A DNA stretch of 64,000 nt from Phanerodontia chrysosporium (taxonomy: Eukaryota; Basidiomycota; Agaricomycetes; Polyporales; Phanerochaetaceae), in assembly GCA_001910725.1 (NCBI GenBank), contig MJGA01000029.1, positions 248,001-312,000 on the forward strand, in the 5' to 3' direction. The notes under the pieces were generated by a model. It ran no database searches. It saw only the letters and a list, made by a program, of their open reading frames with translations, and had not been told where the DNA came from. The translations under genes were made by a program, and so were the position numbers. The stretch's first letter is position 1. Each line of letters begins with the position of its first letter. Of the stretch, positions 23,344 through 30,441 are shown one piece after another.

Positions 23344-23943
23344 TGTCACAGTTTTTCGTCTCAACCCTTAGGGTTAGGGGCAGCAGGTGACAGAAGCGAT
23401 TACTCCGAACTGTGACATGCAGAAGCGCTGGAGTGACAGCCCTAGGCTCGAGGCTGGTCACGTGATACGGCGGTCACGTGATGCGCACACGTGCGGTATC
23501 CCAGAGTCACATGGTCGAAGGTCTAGAAGCAGGCAAGGGTCTGGAAGCGCCGAGACACTCCGGAATGGACTAGAAAGTCCTGGAGGTCTCTGGACAGGTC
23601 CGGACAGTGCTGGAACGTTCTGGAGGTTTCTGGGACATCGTAGGAACATTTAGGAACGTGTAGGAGAATGTAGGAATGCCTGTAGGGCACTAGCCAATAG
23701 CGTAGTAGGTATTAGATAGCTAGGACCCTGAACACCGGTCCCTGGGGACCTGGTGCACATGTATATAAACCCTGAGGGCTGGGGGTGCCTCCCCAGCTTC
23801 AATCTCATCGCATCTCACCTCTCTAGTCTCTATACCTCGTCTTCAAGCTTGGCTACACCCTTTGTAGTCCAAGTAAACCTTTGCCAGTGAGTATTGCTGG
23901 TTGGTTTGGTGTATAGGCGCTAGGGCAGCGCATTTTTGTGATA
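23344..23943 (+). repeat. 5' LTR (600 bp)
   Basis: Begins TGTCACAG and ends TTTTTGTGATA, with short terminal inverted complementarity (TGTCACA/TGTGATA). Contains TTAGGGTTAGGG at 23368-23379, two TCACGTGAT sites and several taggaa-type repeats. TATATAAA lies at 23762-23769 with a probable RNA start near 23795. Confidence 0.95.
23762..23795 (+). promoter_or_regulatory. LTR promoter: TATA box and likely transcription start
   Basis: TATATAAA at 23762-23769. A start about 33 nt after the first T of the box falls at 23795, exactly where AGCTTCAATCT, the complement of the putative primer site, begins. Confidence 0.6.
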
Positions 23944-23945
23944 GA

Positions 23946-23956
23946 AGATTGAAGCT
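23946..23956 (+). promoter_or_regulatory. Putative self-priming primer binding site
   Basis: AGATTGAAGCT starts 2 nt after the 5' LTR. It is the exact reverse complement of AGCTTCAATCT (23795-23805), the predicted 5' end of the RNA. This fits the Tf1-type self-priming known for some chromoviruses. Confidence 0.6.
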
Positions 23957-24252
23957 AGCCAACCTACTCCACCTTTGGTGGCCTAGGTTATTGCTTTGGG
24001 TTCTGGGGGCTTGTTTGAACAAGTGCTTTTGCGCTTTGTTCAGTTTTCTGCCGATCCACAGGCGTAAGTGGGCACTATAGTACCTTTTTAGGTACAGACA
24101 GGGGAACGTGGTGTAACCCACCTCAGAGGGCTTTGCCTGCGGACGAGTAACCCCTGTTTTAGTGCTGGACTAAGGGTGTAATACCCTGTCCAACCAGTTT
24201 TAGCTGCGTGGCGTGGAAACCCGCAGTAATACCCCTTTCTCTTCGTTGAGGG

Positions 24253-25065
24253 TTGGCTGGCAGGAAAGCCTTGCGCTTTGCCTGTGTGGAGAAGTTTTCT
24301 GGCTTGTGTACACAGGCTGACCCGTGTTTACTAGTGCCTAAAGCTGCTAAGAACCGTTTTGTCCTTGCTAAGGACGAGAGCTCTGGCAAACCCTTGCTCG
24401 AGCGCATCAAGATCTCGAACCTTCACCGCTTCAAAGACGTTGGGAAGCCGCGCCCTGCGTACAAACCTCGCACTACACCCTACACCCCTGTCCCTGGTCG
24501 TCGTGAAAGGCTTGCTCGTGAAGCAGACTTGAACGACTTCAAGCACCAGCTTCAGCTCGAAGACTATCGCAACGAACAGCGCAAGCGCCGCCTACTCGAT
24601 CGCATCGCGAACGCCCCTCCCCCTCTCCCCCTCATCGAGCGTATTGAACCTCCCCCTACCCCCCCTATCGAAGTCAAACCCATTCCCAAGGACCTTCGCT
24701 TTCACACCAACACTCAGGTCCATCAGCTGCGCGACTACGGACGAAAGTTCAACGGCGCCCTTAACCACTTGGGTCCGTTCTTTCAGAAGCTAGACGAGCA
24801 GCGTTTTCGAGTTGGGTTGACTGAACACGAGCTCTACATTTTGGGCTTGTTCAAGGAGAGGTTCGACAACATTCGCAAACACCTTCAGACCATCGTCGAG
24901 ACGAAGGAGTACACCACAAGGGAGTGGAAGAAGATTTCGAGGGATTTGAAGAAGGCAGGCGCACATAGCTTCGCTGAGCTTAAGCCACGCTTCGCTGAGC
25001 ATTGCAGGGAGCTGATTCAGGAGTTGGGTGAAGATTGGTTGTTTTTGGAGAAGAACCTCGATTAG
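24253..25065 (+). CDS. Methionine-free open frame in retrotransposon leader (ORF0)
   Basis: Function unknown. An open frame of 270 codons from just after a TGA (24247) to TAG (25063-25065), ending 28 nt before the gag ATG. It contains no ATG in frame, and none occurs in any frame from the predicted RNA start to gag. The first near-cognate codon, TTG at 24253, has G at -3 and G at +4. The product would be basic at the N-terminus, have a Pro-rich middle (PPPLPLIERIEPPPTPP) and a helical C-terminal part, so composition looks protein-like. Options are non-AUG initiation, joining to an upstream exon by splicing (a gtgagt lies at 23887), or a non-coding role. Confidence 0.5.
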   Translation: MAGRKALRFACVEKFSGLCTQADPCLLVPKAAKNRFVLAKDESSGKPLLERIKISNLHRFKDVGKPRPAYKPRTTPYTPVPGRRERLAREADLNDFKHQLQLEDYRNEQRKRRLLDRIANAPPPLPLIERIEPPPTPPIEVKPIPKDLRFHTNTQVHQLRDYGRKFNGALNHLGPFFQKLDEQRFRVGLTEHELYILGLFKERFDNIRKHLQTIVETKEYTTREWKKISRDLKKAGAHSFAELKPRFAEHCRELIQELGEDWLFLEKNLD

Positions 25066-25093
25066 TTTTGTATCTGCGCGTTTTCGAATCAAG

Positions 25094-26671
25094 ATGTCGC
25101 TCAATTCAAATCCTGTTGACTTTGGTTTGCGTTCTGCTTCGAGTTCAAGTGGCATGGACCCTTGGGGAGCGTTAGAACTTGGCTCTATGGCTGAGGGAGG
25201 CCCTACCCCAGTTTTGGCCGCCGCGCCGCTTTCGACCTCTTACGAAGAGTATAGCCAGTCATGGGTACAAGCCGCTCAGGAAGGACTGACTCCTGGCGAC
25301 TTTAAGGCCCTCGTTGACAGCCTGGGTAACTGGGTAAAGGCTGAAATAGCTCAAGTAAGGTCGGAAATGGGTTCAGAAGTCCTTCGCCTGAAGGAAGCCC
25401 TTCGCAAACGCAAAACCGAGGCCAAGACACTTCAGGAGCAGATAGACCTTCTTGAGCAGACTAGACAGCACTTGTCGGCGCAGATAGCAGAGGCTCAGAA
25501 CCAAAATCGCATTTTGCAGAATGCTATGCAGGTGCTGAAGCAGGAAAACGAGAGCTTGAAAGTGTTGGTTCAGCAAGGCACTAGTGGAGGCAACGTTGGA
25601 TTGTCTCAGTCTTTGTTCCCTACCATGAAGGAGCCTGACACCTTTAATGGTGATAAGGCTAGCAAGCTGGATGACTGGCTCGAGTCGATGGCACTCTGGT
25701 TGCGCCACCGTGGCGTAATGGACGACGAAAAGAAGATAGAGACGGCGATGACTTACCTGCGAGGTTCAGCAAAGAAGGTCATGCAAGAGTACTTCGACAA
25801 GGTGGCAGACTCAAAGCCCCTTGGTACTTGGACCAACTTTGTGAACGAACTCCAGAAAGGATTCCAACAGACCGACAAGAAGGACAGGGCAAGGGCAGAG
25901 TTTGAGCAGCTTGTCAGCAAGAAAGGGACGAACGAGAAGACTTTCAACGAGTTTGCTGCTCGTTTCCGTTCGCTGGCTCGCCAAACCGGCTTCTCCAACG
26001 AAGAACTGTTGGTCAAAGCCTATGCCCATACCCCTCGTGCCGCCGCCGATGTACTGGCAGCCCGTGGTCGTGCTCAGTGGGCTACGACCTGGGATGGTTG
26101 GTTGAAGGATGTTCAGGAGATTCTGCAGGATCAACGTCTCTTGACGGGCACCGTACTCTCTGGACAGCCTCAGTCGTCGAAAGACCCTGACGCTATGGAT
26201 GTCGACGCCTTGAAGAAGGGCTCAGCCCAGGGCAAAGGCAAGACAGCCAAAGTTCAGAAGGTTGCCATGTCGTTCGAGGAGGCGAAGAAGAAAGGCTGCT
26301 GCGCTCAGTGTGGAGGCAAAGGCCACATCGCCAAGGAGTGTCCATCGAAGAAGAACAACTCAGGTTCTTCGACGTCGTCGAGTAAAACCACCAATGCACC
26401 GGTGGCCAGTTCGTCAAAGACTTCGTCTTCAAAGGGAAAGGAGAAGGATAAGGGCTCTCGTCACACAAAGAACAGTGTGCGCGAGGTGTACGCCAGCGAC
26501 TCGGAGAGATTCCAGGAGGTAGCCTCTGACGAGGAGTCGAGCTCGGATAGCTCAGAAGAAGAAGATACCCCCAAGACCAAGCAAAAGAAGAAGTCGTCTT
26601 CGAAGAAGGCGCAGAAGATTAACCGCGTGGTGTTCTCAGACGATGAGGATTTTCTGCAGGGACCGATGTAG
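25094..26671 (+). CDS. gag: Retrotransposon Gag
   Basis: Structural protein that forms the virus-like particle and binds RNA. The ATG at 25094 (A at -3) is the first ATG of the predicted transcript; the frame is open further upstream but without Met. Domains: Ser-rich N-terminus, a coiled coil (LRKRKTEAKTLQEQIDLLEQ region), the Ty3-type capsid domain (FNGDKASKLDDWLESMALWL ... FNEFAARFRSLARQTG), then one CCHC zinc knuckle (CCAQCGGKGHIAKECP) and a Ser/Lys-rich acidic tail. 525 aa, intact. The protease frame overlaps its end in the -1 frame. Confidence 0.9.
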   Translation: MSLNSNPVDFGLRSASSSSGMDPWGALELGSMAEGGPTPVLAAAPLSTSYEEYSQSWVQAAQEGLTPGDFKALVDSLGNWVKAEIAQVRSEMGSEVLRLKEALRKRKTEAKTLQEQIDLLEQTRQHLSAQIAEAQNQNRILQNAMQVLKQENESLKVLVQQGTSGGNVGLSQSLFPTMKEPDTFNGDKASKLDDWLESMALWLRHRGVMDDEKKIETAMTYLRGSAKKVMQEYFDKVADSKPLGTWTNFVNELQKGFQQTDKKDRARAEFEQLVSKKGTNEKTFNEFAARFRSLARQTGFSNEELLVKAYAHTPRAAADVLAARGRAQWATTWDGWLKDVQEILQDQRLLTGTVLSGQPQSSKDPDAMDVDALKKGSAQGKGKTAKVQKVAMSFEEAKKKGCCAQCGGKGHIAKECPSKKNNSGSSTSSSKTTNAPVASSSKTSSSKGKEKDKGSRHTKNSVREVYASDSERFQEVASDEESSSDSSEEEDTPKTKQKKKSSSKKAQKINRVVFSDDEDFLQGPM

Positions 26672-27105
26672 AGTCTGCGACATCTGGTCCGTTTTTAGAT
26701 TTCCTTTACCCTCCCGACTCAGTAGAATGTATTAGATCAGTTTTGGAATCGAGAAAAGTCTCTAGTTTGCCCTCTAAATCGAGCTTTATCGTTCCAGTAA
26801 CTTTGAGTCAGGGTAAGGAAATCAGAGTGCAGACTACCGCGCTGGTTGATTCAGGGGCCTATGCTGCGTTCATTAGCCATCGCTTCGTCAAGAAGCATAA
26901 GCTGAAGACGAACCAGCTGGCCAGGGAGATACGCGTTTACAACGCAGATGGCTCCAGGAACAAGTGTGGCAGTATTGAGGAGTACGCTTGGCTCGACGTA
27001 GCCGTAGGGGACCATGTCCCTAGACTAGCATGCCTCATTACAGATCTGGGTGGAAAGGACGTTTCCTCAGCCTTAGCTGCTCGAAGAAGTCCAGCCAAAG
27101 AATAG
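26647..27105 (+). CDS. Retrotransposon aspartic protease (truncated)
   Basis: Would process Gag and Pol. The frame opens at 26647 and overlaps the last 25 nt of gag in the -1 frame, near a TTTT run (26650-26653), consistent with a frameshift expression mode. The active-site motif ALVDSGAYAAFISHRFVKKH is intact and the flap-region VYNADGSRN is present. After DLGGKDV the frame is lost: the expected continuation with an RIDW motif appears in another frame near 27080-27125, so the C-terminal end is frameshifted and the link to a polymerase is gone. Confidence 0.8.
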   Translation, partial: GFSAGTDVESATSGPFLDFLYPPDSVECIRSVLESRKVSSLPSKSSFIVPVTLSQGKEIRVQTTALVDSGAYAAFISHRFVKKHKLKTNQLAREIRVYNADGSRNKCGSIEEYAWLDVAVGDHVPRLACLITDLGGKDVSSALAARRSPAKE

Positions 27106-27911
27106 ACTGGGATGAGCATGGGCAGCATAAGCAGAACTCGAAGAACTGACGAACTAGGACTTCGAGAAGGAAAGAGCAGAGCTTAGGCTCTAACTGTTGC
27201 TTGCACCACCTCAGATGGGCCACAGTTTTCGGCAGTTAAGCTGCCAGAAGGGAGGAATCAAAGATTCCAGTGTTGTGTCCCTCAGCTTCGGCTATCTGAC
27301 AGAACTTTGGAACCTCTCAACTGTTGAGAACCAAAGTAGGGCGAGTATTACTACTCAGAAGGCCCAGTGTTGTGCCATTTATTGGACGAGTTAGTCAGAT
27401 AGTGCAGGTCCCTAGGCACCGAGGTACTGGTACCTTTGGGGAGGGCTCCACAACTTAGCTTCGAAGTACTGAAGCAGAAGTTTTCAGTTGCTTGCCGAGC
27501 AAGTGACAGGGCAGTGTCTCTCAGCCTGAAGATGTTTGCAACACCTAGTTGAAGTTAGCATTCAGGGCATAATCCCAGATACTTCAGGGTGTTGAGAGTG
27601 ACTGCAGCAGTTGGGTCAAAAGGGCTTTTTACCTATATTGGCTATGCATAGACTCTTGGAGTCAGCCTACACACATTGGAGCTGAACGCACTAGCCTGAG
27701 AAGGGGCTGATCCTATGTCCAGGAGGCCATATCCTGAATTGGGGGTAGATTGCCATAATCGTGGAAACCACATTGAGAAGCCAGAATCTTCCACGATACG
27801 AGCCCAAGGCAATCTAGCCATTCAGCAATAAGGGACACTAGCAAGAGGCTAGCAAGAGGATCAATACAAGCCCAGCTGGATGACGAAGTCACCAAGTCGT
27901 ACAAAGACCTG
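27106..27911 (+). other. Degenerate stretch where RT and RNase H are expected
   Basis: About 0.8 kb between protease and integrase with stops in all plus frames. No YxDD, no recognisable RT or RNase H segment; the normal domains would need about 2 kb. The last part (about 27850-27911) resumes integrase-flanking sequence. A second copy of the polypurine-tract 12-mer lies at 27736-27747. Confidence 0.75.
27736..27747 (+). repeat. Internal copy of the polypurine tract 12-mer
   Basis: GAATTGGGGGTA, identical to 29824-29835. In both places AGGAGG stands 8-9 nt upstream. Could be a central polypurine tract or a rearrangement scar. Confidence 0.5.
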
Positions 27912-29801
27912 ATGTTGAAAGGACCAAGAGAGTTCGGGAAGGACTTAGCGGAATGGCACCTCGAGGATGGGCTACTACTGCACCGAGGCAAGGTGTATGT
28001 GCCCAAGGACGACAAGATTAGGGCGGATCTACTCAAGTTACACCACGACTTCCCTGGGGCTGGACACCCTGGACGATGGAAGACGTTGGAGTTGCTGTCG
28101 CGCAACTACTGGTGGCCAGGAATGTCGGTTTACGTCAAGAAGTACGTCGCAGGCTGCGAAGTGTGCCAGTCGCATAAAAACGTCAACCAGAAGCCTGCTG
28201 GCCTGCTGCAACCGAACGAGGTTCCGTCGGAACCCTGGGAGATAATCTCATGCGATATGATCACGGACTTGCCTGAGTCGGACGGTTACAACGCTATCTT
28301 CGTAGTCGTTTGCCGCTTAACAAAGCGAGCACATTTTCTCCCCATCACCAAGGAGTTTTCAGCCAAGGATCTGGGAAATTTGCTCTATGAGCGTGTTTGG
28401 CCTTTGCATGGCCTACCCAGACAGATCATTTCGGATAGAGGAACGCAGTTCGCCGCGAAACTCTTCCAGGAATGGTGCAGACTCTTGGGGATCAAGTCAG
28501 CAATGGCTACAGCGTTCCACCCTCAGGCGGACGGTCAGACGGAGAGAGTTAATCAGTCATTGGAGCAGTATCTGCGCTGCTACACAAGCTTCAGGCAGGA
28601 CGACTGGGCGTACCTTTTGCCCTCTGCCGAGTTTGCGTACAATAACCAGGCGCATGAAAGCACCAAGAACTCGCCATTCTTTGTCGAATATGGCCGTCAC
28701 CCACGCATGTTCCCAGAGCAGGACCGTGTTACAAGGTTGTCAGAACTGGACGACTGGACGAAGCTTAGACAGGAGGCCCAAGATCAGGCGAAAGCCGCGC
28801 TCGTGCTGGCTGCAGAGCGAATGAAGTGGTACTACGACCAGGGCAAATCAGAACCCTTGTTCAAGGTCGGAGACCGTGTTTGGCTTGACGCAAAGGATCT
28901 GAACCTTCGGGTTCCCTCCAAGAAACTGGCACCAAAGCGAGTAGGCCCTTACGAGATTGTAGAGCAGCTGGGACCGGTCACCTTCAAGCTGAAGTTACCA
29001 GCCCACGTGAAGATTCACCCGGTCTTCCACGCAAGCAAGCTCATGAAGCACGTCGAGGATGAGGTCGCCAATCGCACGCGCAAACCCCTACCACCCATTC
29101 GTGTGGGTGACGACGAGGAGTACGAGGTCGAGCAGATCGTAGATGCACAGCCAGACTCTAAAGGCCGTGTTATGTACCGAGTACGGTGGAGAGGCTACGA
29201 TGAGCATAGCGACACATGGGAATACTTGTCCAATCTCAAGCACGCTATGGCGAAGGTCAAACAATTCCACAAGAAATACCCAGATGCGCCGAAGGCAATT
29301 TCCCTTCTGCAACGCCACCACGACGAGGAGGATGAGTTTTTCGTGCGCGAACTCGCGCTACTCCAATCTTGGGGAGCAGACGACCAGTTCGAGGTCGAGC
29401 TCATGAACAAGGACGCAAAACTCCCCTCACGTGGCTCGCCAGAAAGCGCAGGGTTGGATCTTTTCATCACGGAAGACCTTATGCTCAAGCCCCATGATCG
29501 CAAGCTAGCGTCAACTGGCCTTCGAATGTGTACTCCACCAGGTACCTACGCTCGAGTCGCACCACGGAGTGGCCTCAGCCTCAGAGGCATCGACATAGGA
29601 GCAGGCGTTATTGACCGAGATTATCGAGGAGAGCTCAAAATTCTACTCATCAACAACTCGCCCGACACCTTTACATTCCACAAGGGTGATCGTGTCGCTC
29701 AACTCGTGCTCGAAAGAATCTCCTACGCCGAACCAACTCCGGTTTCTCGCCTCGACTCAACCATTCGCAGCAGCGATGGTTTTGGCTCCACTGGTATTTA
29801 G
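27912..29801 (+). CDS. Integrase-chromodomain-dUTPase fusion
   Basis: A 629-aa intact protein that would insert element DNA at chosen chromatin and hydrolyse dUTP. Order: HHCC zinc finger (HHDFPGAGH ... CEVCQ), integrase core with DDE acids in CDMITDLP, IISDRGTQF and GQTERVNQ, then the GPYEIVEQLGP / HPVFHASKL tail. A chromodomain follows at about residues 400-455 (EYEVEQIVDAQ ... YRVRWRGYDEHSDTWE). From about 500 to the end lies a trimeric dUTPase with all five motifs: SAGLDL, APRSGLSLRG, GVIDRDYRGEL, GDRVAQLVLE and GFGSTG. No catalytic residue seems lost. The ATG at 27912 may not be the natural start, since such domains normally continue from a polymerase. Confidence 0.92.
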   Translation: MLKGPREFGKDLAEWHLEDGLLLHRGKVYVPKDDKIRADLLKLHHDFPGAGHPGRWKTLELLSRNYWWPGMSVYVKKYVAGCEVCQSHKNVNQKPAGLLQPNEVPSEPWEIISCDMITDLPESDGYNAIFVVVCRLTKRAHFLPITKEFSAKDLGNLLYERVWPLHGLPRQIISDRGTQFAAKLFQEWCRLLGIKSAMATAFHPQADGQTERVNQSLEQYLRCYTSFRQDDWAYLLPSAEFAYNNQAHESTKNSPFFVEYGRHPRMFPEQDRVTRLSELDDWTKLRQEAQDQAKAALVLAAERMKWYYDQGKSEPLFKVGDRVWLDAKDLNLRVPSKKLAPKRVGPYEIVEQLGPVTFKLKLPAHVKIHPVFHASKLMKHVEDEVANRTRKPLPPIRVGDDEEYEVEQIVDAQPDSKGRVMYRVRWRGYDEHSDTWEYLSNLKHAMAKVKQFHKKYPDAPKAISLLQRHHDEEDEFFVRELALLQSWGADDQFEVELMNKDAKLPSRGSPESAGLDLFITEDLMLKPHDRKLASTGLRMCTPPGTYARVAPRSGLSLRGIDIGAGVIDRDYRGELKILLINNSPDTFTFHKGDRVAQLVLERISYAEPTPVSRLDSTIRSSDGFGSTGI

Positions 29802-29823
29802 GCTTCACCAGGAGGTTCAGCTA

Positions 29824-29836
29824 GAATTGGGGGTAA
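29824..29836 (+). promoter_or_regulatory. Polypurine tract
   Basis: GAATTGGGGGTAA directly before the 3' LTR; site of plus-strand priming in LTR elements. Confidence 0.75.
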
Positions 29837-30436
29837 TGTCACAGTTTTTCGTCTCAACCCTTAGGGTTAGGGGCAGCAGGTGACAGAAGCGATTACTCCG
29901 AACTGTGACATGCAGAAGCGCTGGAGTGACAGCCCTAGGCTCGAGGCTGGTCACGTGATACGGCGGTCACGTGATGCGCACACGTGCGGTATCCCAGAGT
30001 CACATGGTCGAAGGTCTAGAAGCAGGCAAGGGTCTGGAAGCGCCGAGACACTCCGGAATGGACTAGAAAGTCCTGGAGGTCTCTGGACAGGTCCGGACAG
30101 TGCTGGAACGTTCTGGAGGTTTCTGGGACATCGTAGGAACATTTAGGAACGTGTAGGAGAATGTAGGAATGCCTGTAGGGCACTAGCCAATAGCGTAGTA
30201 GGTATTAGATAGCTAGGACCCTGAACACCGGTCCCTGGGGACCTGGTGCACATGTATATAAACCCTGAGGGCTGGGGGTGCCTCCCCAGCTTCAATCTCA
30301 TCGCATCTCACCTCTCTAGTCTCTATACCTCGTCTTCAAGCTTGGCTACACCCTTTGTAGTCCAAGTAAACCTTTGCCAGTGAGTATTGCTGGTTGGTTT
30401 GGTGTATAGGCGCTAGGGCAGCGCATTTTTGTGATA
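29837..30436 (+). repeat. 3' LTR (600 bp)
   Basis: Same length as the 5' LTR and no difference found on reading, so the insertion is very young. Followed by the CTCTG duplication at 30437-30441. Confidence 0.95.
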
Positions 30437-30441
30437 CTCTG
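30437..30441 (+). repeat. Target site duplication, right copy
   Basis: CTCTG, matching 23339-23343. Confidence 0.9.

Larger units (their letters stand above)
23344..30436 (+). mobile_element. Ty3/Gypsy chromovirus-type LTR retrotransposon, RT-less, with dUTPase
   Basis: Two 600-bp LTRs without visible difference and a 5-bp CTCTG duplication mark a recent insertion into the Helitron. Internal order: putative primer site, ATG-free leader with an open frame, gag, protease, an 0.8 kb degenerate stretch, integrase-chromodomain-dUTPase, polypurine tract. Reverse transcriptase and RNase H are not recognisable, so movement must have relied on enzymes from another copy or predates their loss. Confidence 0.93.
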
